Assembly: GCA_021787365.1 (NCBI GenBank)
Contig: JAJYMB010000040.1
Location: 1-50,820 of the forward strand
DNA length: 50,820 nucleotides
Direction: 5' to 3'
Source: Actinomycetes bacterium
GTDB lineage: Bacteria > Actinomycetota > Acidimicrobiia > Acidimicrobiales > Palsa-688
This document shows, piece by piece, positions 30,835 through 38,638 of the stretch. Position 1 is the stretch's first letter, and each line of letters begins with the position of its first letter. Under the pieces are notes generated by a model, which was given only the letters and a program-made list of their open reading frames with translations, searched no databases and had not been told where the DNA came from. A program made the translations under genes and the position numbers.

Positions 30835-32658
30835 GTGGCCGCCCGTTCGAGTCTTGAAGCGGCCTCGCCCCTCAGCCTGAAGGACGCCGGCGTCGTGGCT
30901 GGGTTGCTCTTGGTGGGGGTGGTGGCCCCGGTGCTGTTGGCGCTCTCTACCCACAGCCTCGGGATAGCCCGCAACGACGACTGGGCGTACCGGCGCGTCT
31001 TGTTGGAGTTCGCCCGGACCGGCCACTATTCCCTAGTCGGGTGGGGTTCCATGACCCTCGTCGGCCAGGTCCTCTGGGCGGCGCCGTTCGTCTTGTTGTT
31101 CGGGGCACAACCCTGGGTGCCCTCCTTGGCCGTCGCGTTGCTCGCTGCTGCCGGGCTCGTCGCTGCCTACCTAGTGGCGCGCACCCTGCTCGGAAGGCCC
31201 GCTGCGGCCGTCTGTGTCTTGCTAACCATCACCTTCCCGGGCTTCGCACTGAGCACGGCCGACTTCATGACCGATGTGCCGGCGTGGTCAGCGGAAATGG
31301 TGTGCCTGCTGCTCGGCGCGCTGGCGCTGCGCAGTACGGGCAGGGCGCAGCTCGCATGGCTCGCCTCGTCCATGGCCGCTGGGCTCTTCGGCTTTTCGAT
31401 AAGGGAGTTCGACCTTGCCGCCCCCGTCGCCGTCCTCCTGGCCTTGGCTTGGTCCGACCGGCACCGGCTGCGGACCTCCCTCCTTTACGCGGTGGGCTTT
31501 CTTGCGGCGTGTGGAGCCGTCTACCTCTGGAGCGCGGGGCTGCCCGGCACCCAGCCAAAGGCCTTGAGCCTGCCGACGGCCACGTCATGGGAGGTCCTCG
31601 CAGGGGCGTACTTCACGTTTAGCTTCATGGTTTGCCCCGCCCTTCCCGGGGCGGTATGGCGGTGGCGCGTCTGGCGGAGCGGGCCGGCGCTGGTGGCGGT
31701 GGCCCTGGCCCTGGTCGTAGGTGCACTGCTAGTCACCGGTCGCCACCCGATCTTCATAGGTAACTACCTGGACCAACAGGGGTCCGGAGGCGACCGGGTT
31801 CTCGCTGGCACTAGGCCTGAGCTCTTCCCCGGTCCCGTCTGGGAGGTGCTTAGGGCGGTGGCGCTCGCCGCCGGCATCGCTTCAGCAGCAGTCCTGGGCG
31901 CCATGGGTGCAGGACTGGCGCGGGCCTGGCGAGGATGGTTCCGGCCTCAACCTCAACCAGGGGCCGAGCGCCGCCTGGTGGTTATCTTCACCTGGGCGAG
32001 CATTGCTGTTTTGGCAGGCTATGGGCTGTTTTTCAGGACAACGTTCTGGGACCGCTACTTATGGCCGGTCGCCTTCGGTGCGCTCGTCATCATGCTCGCC
32101 GGTCAGTCAGGTGGCTCGCCGGTCCTGGCTTCGGGTGCCTCGCTTGCACGGCCGCTCGTGGGGGGAGGACCGGAGGGCGACGCCGGTGGCGGTCTCACCG
32201 GCGCGCCGGGCCCGGCGCGCCCGCTCCCACGCCTCGCCACCCGGCTTGTCGTCCTCGCGTTTTCCCTGTTGGTAGGCACCACGGCCGTCTTGATCACGCT
32301 CAACTCCGACTCTTACGATGCCGCCCGCTGGGCGGCTGGCCGAGACCTCGTCAAGGGCGGCTACCGGGCGACAACTGTCGACGCCGGCTTCGAGTGGGTC
32401 GGTAGCCACGCCACCGGACTGACGAGGCCGGGCCGTGTCGTCGCCGGCGCGCCTGCTTACGAGCAGTGGTACGACCAACTGTTCCCTGGCTTCAGAGATT
32501 GTGCTCTGGTGTCCGCTTCGCACCTTTTATGGCCTTCGCTCCGTCTAATCCGCACCGTCAGTTACGACGAAGTCGGCTTTGCGCTGCCCGAGAGGCTTTA
32601 CCTCTATATTGTGGATAACTCGCCTTGCCGCGTGCGGGCCAACTTGGCTGATGGCTGA
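30835..32658 (+). CDS. GT39/ArnT-like membrane glycosyltransferase
   Basis: About 607 residues from GTG at 30835 (start AARSSLEAASPLSLKDAGVV). Hydrophobic helices span most of the protein. In the first external loop, IARNDDWAYRRVLLEF supplies the paired acidic residues typical of GT-C/GT39 enzymes that use polyprenyl-phosphate sugars. Later motifs include LSTADFMTDVPAWSAEMVC and FSIREFDLAAPVAVLL. The C-terminal loop has no recognised domain. Transfer of a sugar to an exported protein or glycan outside the membrane is inferred. It sits between two surface-protein genes; a truncated copy lies at 28730. No ribosome site is evident. Confidence 0.75.
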   Translation: MAARSSLEAASPLSLKDAGVVAGLLLVGVVAPVLLALSTHSLGIARNDDWAYRRVLLEFARTGHYSLVGWGSMTLVGQVLWAAPFVLLFGAQPWVPSLAVALLAAAGLVAAYLVARTLLGRPAAAVCVLLTITFPGFALSTADFMTDVPAWSAEMVCLLLGALALRSTGRAQLAWLASSMAAGLFGFSIREFDLAAPVAVLLALAWSDRHRLRTSLLYAVGFLAACGAVYLWSAGLPGTQPKALSLPTATSWEVLAGAYFTFSFMVCPALPGAVWRWRVWRSGPALVAVALALVVGALLVTGRHPIFIGNYLDQQGSGGDRVLAGTRPELFPGPVWEVLRAVALAAGIASAAVLGAMGAGLARAWRGWFRPQPQPGAERRLVVIFTWASIAVLAGYGLFFRTTFWDRYLWPVAFGALVIMLAGQSGGSPVLASGASLARPLVGGGPEGDAGGGLTGAPGPARPLPRLATRLVVLAFSLLVGTTAVLITLNSDSYDAARWAAGRDLVKGGYRATTVDAGFEWVGSHATGLTRPGRVVAGAPAYEQWYDQLFPGFRDCALVSASHLLWPSLRLIRTVSYDEVGFALPERLYLYIVDNSPCRVRANLADG

Positions 32659-32971
32659 AATGCCTAGTCAGGACGCTAGCCCCCTAAGTTGCGGTGAGTC
32701 TCAGGGAGTGGGCCCGTATGGGCAGCCTCGTGGTTCTCAGTGTTTTTTGCGCCTGCAGTAAGTGACGCGCTAGTGTTCTATCCGTCTCACTAGGTGTCCT
32801 GCTTCCGGAGCGGGGCGCGCGGCACGGCGCCAGCGGGTCCACCAGGTGGGTCGTGGGGCGGGCTAGTTTCCGTCCTGAGGCTCGCTTGCCGGCCCCGCTA
32901 GTGCACGGCCAAAAACACCGCCGTGAGGCGGTCCACTTGAAAACCCTACCTAGGAGGGCGAACAGAGAAGA
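32659..32971 (+). other. Long leader of surface-protein gene 2
   Basis: 313 bp without a gene. Near the end is a small hairpin CCGCC-GTGA-GGCGG, then TAGGAGGG about 14 nt before the ATG and a purine-rich GAGAAGA directly before it. The long structured leader and the strong terminator after the gene suggest a separately transcribed, well-expressed unit. Confidence 0.5.
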
Positions 32972-35521
32972 ATGAGAGAAAAGAAAACCTCGGTGGAGAC
33001 GCCGAGGCGGGTACGGAGAGGCACGAAGTTCCTCGCTAGCGGGCTTGGCTTGGCCATGCTCGCGACCGGGGGCTTGGCAGCCGTTACCGCCTCGCCGGCC
33101 TTCGCCGACGTAACCACGGCCAACTACACCATCGGTACGCCCACGGGGGCGGTGACGGGAGCAGCCGTTTCGCCGACCAGCGTGGTGACCGGGGCTCCTA
33201 CGAGTTGGACGGTGAGCTTCACGACCCCGGCAGCGCTCGGGTCCGGTGCGACGATCACAGTCGACTCCTCGGCCGCTCTCGGCTTGGCGCCGACCAACGC
33301 GTACCTCCTCTCGGGCACGTGCCTCCAGACCACCGGGGCGGTGGCTACCACGAGCGGGCTCACGTTCACGATCAGCTGCAGTTCAGGCATCGCTGCGGGT
33401 GCCAACGTGCAGGTGGTGTTCGACGCGTCTGCCCCGAGCAGCAGCTTCAACTTCGCGGTCTCCACGAGCGCCAACAGCACGGCCGGCGATACCAACACGG
33501 TGACGGTCACCAGCGCGCCGCCCACGCTCTCCGCGAGCACGGTGACGCCCGGTGCCGGCGCGGTGTACTCGATAACGGGTATCGGTGCCGCCGGGGCGAC
33601 TGGTGGTTCGTGGGCCAGTTTGGCCTCGAGCGCCAATGTGATCGAGCTCACCTCGAACGCGATCACCTGGTACTCGGCAGGGCCAGCTGGTTACACGGTC
33701 ACATATACACCGCCTTCCAGCACGGCGAGCACTGACACTGTCACGGCGATCACGGCTACGGCAGGTACCGTCTACCTGCAACTCAGCACAGCTGTGGTTC
33801 AGGGTGGCACGGTCAACATCACCGCCGACGGGACCAACTCCTCGACGCCTGGGGTCAGCGCGACTGTCTTCGTGACTCCTCGCTCCCTCAGTGGTTCTGC
33901 CACGGTCTCCACCGCTGGGGTCGCGCAGACGTCCTCGATAGTCGGGCCCACTGAGCAGACGGGCTCGATCACCTTCGGGGCACCGGTAACCTCGCCCACG
34001 CTGTCGTTGTCGTCCACGGTCGGGGGCGCGAGCGCCACGTACACGGTTTCGTTCATAACAAGCGCACCTGTTGCCGCGAGTACTGGGACAATCAGTATCA
34101 GCGAAGCCACAGGCCCGACCAACTTCAGCACCGTGTCGGGCGTGCTCGTGAGCGACGCGACCGATGGGTGGCACATCGTGGCTGTCCCTGGCACGGGTCC
34201 TGGCACCATCAGTGCCAGTAGTGGCAGCCTGACGATCACTTTGGGTGCCAACGCGATCAGTTCCAGCGCGGCGGTCACCCTCACGATCATCGGGGTCACC
34301 AACCCGGGCAATGGGACCTACTCCGACTTCAGCGTGTCGACGTCGGGCAACCCGGTGCCTGCAACGGTGCCGTCCTACACGCTCACGCCGAGCGGTGTCG
34401 TGGCACCCCAGGTGACGGTCAACCCCAACACGACCGGTGCTGTGGCTACGTACACCATTTCGGGGCTCTACGCCACGACAAACCTGACCGGTGGTAGCAC
34501 CTCCAACGCGATCGGCCTGACTGCACCCGCTGGGACGGTCTTCCCCAACGTGAGCGCTGACTACATGCTCACGGACTCGACGACCTCTTCGGGCTCAGGG
34601 ACCTTCTCGTTGCAGTTCTACTCCCCCAACTACGTGATCCTGGTGCCGCCCAACAACATCAACTCGGGCGACGCGCTGACGTTCACGATCGAGGACGTCA
34701 TCAACCCGAGCACGGCCAGCAGCACCTACAACATCACCCTCGCCGGTGACGTGGGCCAGGCGAGCGTGGCGGCCTTCCCGGACGCCAATGTCACCTACTC
34801 CAACGGTGCGATCGTCGACTTCTCGGGCACGATGTACGTGTTCGCTGGTGGCCATGCCTTCGGGGTCCCGACACCAAAGGTGCTCAATGCGGTCAAGGCC
34901 GTCGACCCGGCGACCGTGGTGAAAGCGAGATCCGGCGCCACGGTGCCGTCGACCCCAGTCAGGTCGGGCACGCTGATCGGCACCAGCGCGGTCAACGGCA
35001 CACCGACCATCTACGTGATGGGCACCGACGGCGACCTGCACGGCTTTTCCACGCCGGCGCAGTTGCTGTCGGACGGTTACGACGCCGCCCTCAACGTGAC
35101 CGTGCCCAACCTTGCCGGCTTGACCATAGGGTCGACCGTCGGCCAGGCAGGCTCGTCCGTGACGGCTCTGGCCACCGCGGCCGACGGCGCGCTCATCAAC
35201 TCGTCGGGCACGATCTACGTGCTCGCCGGGGGCCGTGCCTTCGGTATCCCGGGCCCCAAAGCCCTCTCGCAGATCAGGGTGACCGACAAGTCGACCGTGC
35301 AGAAAGGCACTGTCTCTACGACGCTCACGTCGCAGAGCCTGGCCAACGGTGTCCTCGTCACGGCCAACAAGGAGGTCTACGTGACCTACAACACCTACCT
35401 CTGGCCCTTCAAGACCATGAAGCAGCTGCAGGCTGACGGCTACGGTGGTACGGCATCGGTACCGGTCGTGTTCACGACTACGAACAAGCCGGCAATCGTG
35501 TTCCCCTACGCCGGTTCCTGA
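32972..35521 (+). CDS. Exported surface-layer-like protein, paralogue 2
   Basis: 849 residues starting MREKKTSVETPRRVRRG; signal cleavage probably at ASPAFA-DVTTA. The plan matches the proteins at 26063 and 38639: four beta-rich Thr/Ser/Gly/Ala domains (for example PTSVVTGAPTSWTVSFTTP and TGPTNFSTVSGVLVSDATDG) and four terminal units (NGAIVDFSGTMYVFAGGHAF, PTIYVMGTDGDLHGFSTPA, DGALINSSGTIYVLAGGRAF, NTYLWPFKTMKQLQADGYG). Codon third positions use more T and less uniform G/C than its paralogues. It contains almost no cysteine or charged clusters and very high Thr/Ser, suitable for O-glycosylation. With its own leader and terminator it is the best candidate for the main surface-array protein. 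Confidence 0.82.
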   Translation: MREKKTSVETPRRVRRGTKFLASGLGLAMLATGGLAAVTASPAFADVTTANYTIGTPTGAVTGAAVSPTSVVTGAPTSWTVSFTTPAALGSGATITVDSSAALGLAPTNAYLLSGTCLQTTGAVATTSGLTFTISCSSGIAAGANVQVVFDASAPSSSFNFAVSTSANSTAGDTNTVTVTSAPPTLSASTVTPGAGAVYSITGIGAAGATGGSWASLASSANVIELTSNAITWYSAGPAGYTVTYTPPSSTASTDTVTAITATAGTVYLQLSTAVVQGGTVNITADGTNSSTPGVSATVFVTPRSLSGSATVSTAGVAQTSSIVGPTEQTGSITFGAPVTSPTLSLSSTVGGASATYTVSFITSAPVAASTGTISISEATGPTNFSTVSGVLVSDATDGWHIVAVPGTGPGTISASSGSLTITLGANAISSSAAVTLTIIGVTNPGNGTYSDFSVSTSGNPVPATVPSYTLTPSGVVAPQVTVNPNTTGAVATYTISGLYATTNLTGGSTSNAIGLTAPAGTVFPNVSADYMLTDSTTSSGSGTFSLQFYSPNYVILVPPNNINSGDALTFTIEDVINPSTASSTYNITLAGDVGQASVAAFPDANVTYSNGAIVDFSGTMYVFAGGHAFGVPTPKVLNAVKAVDPATVVKARSGATVPSTPVRSGTLIGTSAVNGTPTIYVMGTDGDLHGFSTPAQLLSDGYDAALNVTVPNLAGLTIGSTVGQAGSSVTALATAADGALINSSGTIYVLAGGRAFGIPGPKALSQIRVTDKSTVQKGTVSTTLTSQSLANGVLVTANKEVYVTYNTYLWPFKTMKQLQADGYGGTASVPVVFTTTNKPAIVFPYAGS

Positions 35522-35574
35522 TCTGAAACACCATCGGCCGGCTGAAGCCGGCTGAGCAAAAACAACGCTTCACC

Positions 35575-35607
35575 GAGGGCGGCCCGCAAGGGCCGCCCTC
35601 TTCTTTT
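35575..35607 (+). terminator. Strong Rho-independent terminator after surface-protein gene 2
   Basis: GAGGGCGGCCC-GCAA-GGGCCGCCCTC is a perfect 11-bp stem with a GNRA tetraloop, followed by TTCTTTT. It lies 54 nt after the stop codon. A smaller GCCGGCT/AGCCGGC hairpin precedes it. Confidence 0.92.
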
Positions 35608-35610
35608 GCC

Positions 35611-36213
35611 CACCCGGGGCGTCGTCTGGGAGCCCTGTCCGGGTACGTCGGGGACGTGCGGGAGGCGCGGGTTGTCGTTGCCCGCACCCCTCACGCGACA
35701 GGGAAAGCTGCCCTATGGCAGTCGAGCCAGTGCGGAACGGTTCCGCATGGTGTCGAACCCAGGCTGGTCAGCCTCAGATACCGCGTCGGACCTTGCCAAC
35801 GTCATGGCCGCCACCTCGAGCGCGGGTGCCCTGGAAAAGGGGCGATCTCTTCGCAGGTGAGGGGCACCGTCGCGGGGTGAGGTAATGCGCATGGCCACCT
35901 ACGACGCCTGCAGCACGTTCGAGGGAACCTGACCGAGGCGGGCAGGCAGTTCACGCAGGACGCGCACCTCGTGCCCGTAACCATGGTCCTCGACGACGGC
36001 AGCGGCCACGAGCCGAGCAGCAGCGAAGTTCGTAGGCTGACCGTGGCGGCCATGGCCACTACGGACCACACCTCGCGCTCCCTCTCGGTCGTCGGGCACG
36101 AGCCGGTCACAACCACGGGGGTCATCAAATTCGCCGATGGGCCCGAGGCCAGTTACGCGGTCACGACTGCTCCGTAGATTGTTGGATGTCTTTTCGCGCA
36201 CGTACCGCCGCCG
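35611..36213. other. 603-bp stretch without a recognised gene
   Basis: A plus frame from about 35950 reads VTMVLDDGSGHEPSSSEVRR and continues to TAG near 36178, but I know no family for it and its start is unclear. No terminator or repeat was seen. It may be decayed coding sequence. Confidence 0.4.
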
Positions 36214-36380
36214 TTACCAGATGGCCGGCTCCAGCCACCGGTGGCGGCCAACGTCCGGCAGTTCCGGCATGTGTGCGAGCTCCAAGAAGGGCACCGACTT
36301 TTCGTGCGAGTCCCAGTAGGCGTACTTCACCGCCGCCGCGTCGCCTTCGCCGAGCCCGAACTTGGCCAGTTCCCGGCGTT
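36214..36380 (-). pseudogene. 3' fragment of a sulfotransferase-like gene
   Basis: The minus frame reads ELAKFGLGEGDAAAVKYAYW, then DSHEKSVPFLELAHMPELP and ends at TAA. It matches the C-terminal third of the protein at 37979 (ELAKFGLSEGDPAAVKYAYW, DAHEKPVPFLELEYEAL), with about 85% DNA identity over 36277-36376. The P-loop half is missing. The intact copy lies on the other side of the ATPase gene. Confidence 0.8.
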
Positions 36381-36414
36381 GCCTGGGAGGACTTTTGCCC
36401 AGCAGATACCGCTG

Positions 36415-37833
36415 TCACCAGGCGGCCAAGATCTCGCCGGCATCGAAGCCGTACGTGAGGCCGCGGCCAGTGAAACCGGACTTGGAGACGGCGACGAGGC
36501 GGGTGCGGGGACCCGCCCCCGGGACGTCATGGCGGTGGGCCGCGAGCGCGTCGAGGTCTCGTTGGTCGAATGGGGCGCGTCGTCGCCACTTGATCGACCC
36601 GAGGAACTCCACGTGCGCCGCTTGGTCGGCTCGCTGCCCGCCAACCAGGTCGACTTCGACCTTGCCATCTCGCGTCCAGTACGCCCCGACGTAGCGAGCG
36701 GTGCCGAAACGTCGGTTGGGGAGCATCCGTGCCAACGCCTCTCGAACGATCGGCTCAATGCTTCGGCCGGCAAAGGTCGGCAGGTCGTCGAGGACGCGCT
36801 GTGCTACCAGGCGGCCGCGGCCACGCTCGATCTCTGGTATTGCCTGGCCCACATATCGCAGCCAAAACCGGAGGTACGGGTCGGTGACTTGGTAGCGGCT
36901 GCGTCGCCCTCCCGCTTCGATGGAGTAGGGCACGTGTCGAGCCACTACCTGTTTGGTGGTCAACAGGGAGAGAGCGCGGTCGAGCGTGGCACCGCCTACA
37001 CCTGATGCCGATGCGATGTTCTTGTGTTCACGCTCGCCCCCGCCGATCGCTTCAAGGACCGCGCGGGCGTGCGCATCCGACGGGAACTCACCTGCTATGG
37101 CGCGCTCCCCGGACACAATCAACGGCGACATAGGATCTTGCAGGGCGCTGCGCAGGAAGGCGTGCAAGCTTCCCGCCTTGGCGAGTTCGCGCACGACGTT
37201 AGGCAATCCCCCAACCACGATGTAGGCATCGAGGGTCTCTGCCGGCCCTGTGCTAACGAGTTGGCCAACTTCCGAAGGCGCCAGCGGGTGGACCACCATC
37301 AGACGGGCTCGGTCGTACAAGGGCCTGCCGTACTCGGTGAGCGCCTCCATCATGGCGAGGTCCGAACCGATGAGGATGACGAGCACGGGGGCGGTGCGCA
37401 GGTGACGGTCCCAAGCGGTCTGGAGGGCTCCCTCCACCGAAGGGTCCTGCTCAACCAGCCAAGGGAACTCGTCCAGCACGATGACGGCAGGATCTTCAAC
37501 GGCGTCCCCGACCGCCGCCAGCATTCCGTCCCATCTGCGGAACTCGGCAACTGCCAGCGTGCCTCCCCGAGGCATCAGCGTGGCTGCCGCTATGCGGCGG
37601 AACTCATCGATTTCGACCTGCGGTGATCGCCAACGGGTTGCCTGAAAATACACGAACGGGACGGAAGACCGTTCGCAGAAGACCTCGACCAGGCGCGACT
37701 TGCCCACTTGGCGCCGCCCGCGGAGCACCGCCATTCGGGCTGTCCCAGAGCCGCGCACCTCTTCGAGCAACCGATCGAGGGCCGCGATTTCCCTAGCTCG
37801 GCCGACGAAGTCAGGAAGAGCTCGCCTTGGCAC
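36415..37833 (-). CDS. ATPase_2 / DUF234 family ATP-binding protein
   Basis: 472 residues from GTG at 37833. N-terminal FVGRAREIAALDRLLEE, Walker A RGRRQVGKSRLVEV, Walker B VIVLDEFPWLVEQ, then ILIGSDLAMMEALTEYG. The C-terminus has KVEVDLVGGQ...VEFLGSIKW, the DUF234 nuclease-like motif. It is the third protein of this design in the window but has no Uma2 neighbour. Instead it sits between an intact sulfotransferase-like gene and a fragment of the same gene. The leaderless-type promoter inside an inverted repeat suggests self-regulation. Confidence 0.82.
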   Translation of the reverse strand: MPRRALPDFVGRAREIAALDRLLEEVRGSGTARMAVLRGRRQVGKSRLVEVFCERSSVPFVYFQATRWRSPQVEIDEFRRIAAATLMPRGGTLAVAEFRRWDGMLAAVGDAVEDPAVIVLDEFPWLVEQDPSVEGALQTAWDRHLRTAPVLVILIGSDLAMMEALTEYGRPLYDRARLMVVHPLAPSEVGQLVSTGPAETLDAYIVVGGLPNVVRELAKAGSLHAFLRSALQDPMSPLIVSGERAIAGEFPSDAHARAVLEAIGGGEREHKNIASASGVGGATLDRALSLLTTKQVVARHVPYSIEAGGRRSRYQVTDPYLRFWLRYVGQAIPEIERGRGRLVAQRVLDDLPTFAGRSIEPIVREALARMLPNRRFGTARYVGAYWTRDGKVEVDLVGGQRADQAAHVEFLGSIKWRRRAPFDQRDLDALAAHRHDVPGAGPRTRLVAVSKSGFTGRGLTYGFDAGEILAAW

Positions 37834-37848
37834 AGGTAAAAGTTTACC
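37834..37848 (-). promoter_or_regulatory. Inverted repeat and extended -10 of the 36415-37833 ATPase gene
   Basis: GGTAAAAGTTTACC (37835-37848) has perfect 6-bp arms. On the minus strand TGGTAAACT lies within it, 7 nt before the GTG. Same layout as the TA promoters. Confidence 0.65.
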
Positions 37849-37978
37849 ATCAGAGATGATTGTTTCATCGATGAGGCCAAAGTTGGGCCGTTAGCGACCG
37901 CCGAGCACTTCCCCCAATTGCTCAGGGAAAGTGCAGACGCAGTGCCTGGGAGCTGAACCCGGCAAGCTCACGGTGTCG

Positions 37979-38482
37979 TCAGGGTTCGGTTTGGAGCGGC
38001 CCGAAGTCTTGGCGTAGTTGCTCGGGCACCCAGAGTGGGTGCGAGTGGAGCGCCTCGTACTCGAGCTCCAAGAAAGGCACCGGCTTTTCGTGCGCGTCCC
38101 AGTAGGCGTACTTCACCGCTGCCGGGTCGCCTTCGCTGAGGCCGAACTTGGCCAGCTCCGTGACGTTGCCCCCGTAGACCTCTGCCCAGCGGATGCGACG
38201 TTCGCTCGCATGGATACGCTCGAGGTCTCGGCGCATGAGCACGACGAAGGTACCCGGTGGGGGGTCGTCGACCATGTCTTTCAACATGTTGGGCGCCTGG
38301 ACGACGACGCGCTCGCGCCGGAGCACCTCACGGAATGCGCCAGCGTCCTTGATAGCGAACTCCATCTCGTCGACGAAGGCATGGCCGGTGTCCGCGGCGA
38401 TCATCTTGGCCGCGACCCGGGTGCCGGAACGCTGAGGCCCCGTCACCACGATCCGCGTGTGGGCTGCTAGGTGCTCGAACAT
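37979..38482 (-). CDS. Small P-loop sulfotransferase-like protein
   Basis: 167 residues from ATG at 38482 (MFEHLAAHTRIVVTGPQRSG); a TTG eight codons upstream is an alternative. The P-loop TGPQRSGTRVAAKMIA resembles the PAPS-binding 5' loop of sulfotransferases, and VLMRRDLERIHASERRIRW resembles the 3'-phosphate motif (R.P.....S). It ends PLWVPEQLRQDFGPLQ, as in short sulfotransferase-like kinases. Substrate unknown; a surface glycan is a reasonable guess from context. It is divergent from surface-protein gene 3. A fragment of a second copy lies at 36214. Confidence 0.65.
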   Translation of the reverse strand: MFEHLAAHTRIVVTGPQRSGTRVAAKMIAADTGHAFVDEMEFAIKDAGAFREVLRRERVVVQAPNMLKDMVDDPPPGTFVVLMRRDLERIHASERRIRWAEVYGGNVTELAKFGLSEGDPAAVKYAYWDAHEKPVPFLELEYEALHSHPLWVPEQLRQDFGPLQTEP

Positions 38483-38638
38483 GGCTCCGTCGGTGCACGC
38501 TACCAAGGGCTCCCGGTGCGGGGCACTAATAGCTGGTCATTGCCACTACTCGACGCCCCCGGTGCGCTAACGTCGCCTTGGACAGGCGGTGGGTCATGCG
38601 GTCGGCGGTCCGGCCGCCCGAGAGGAGGTACCGAGCCC

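Noticed and set aside
33383..34311. Minus-strand open frames opposite surface-protein gene 2
   Set aside because: Antisense reads of Thr/Ser codons give hydrophobic-looking frames; no ribosome site or motif.
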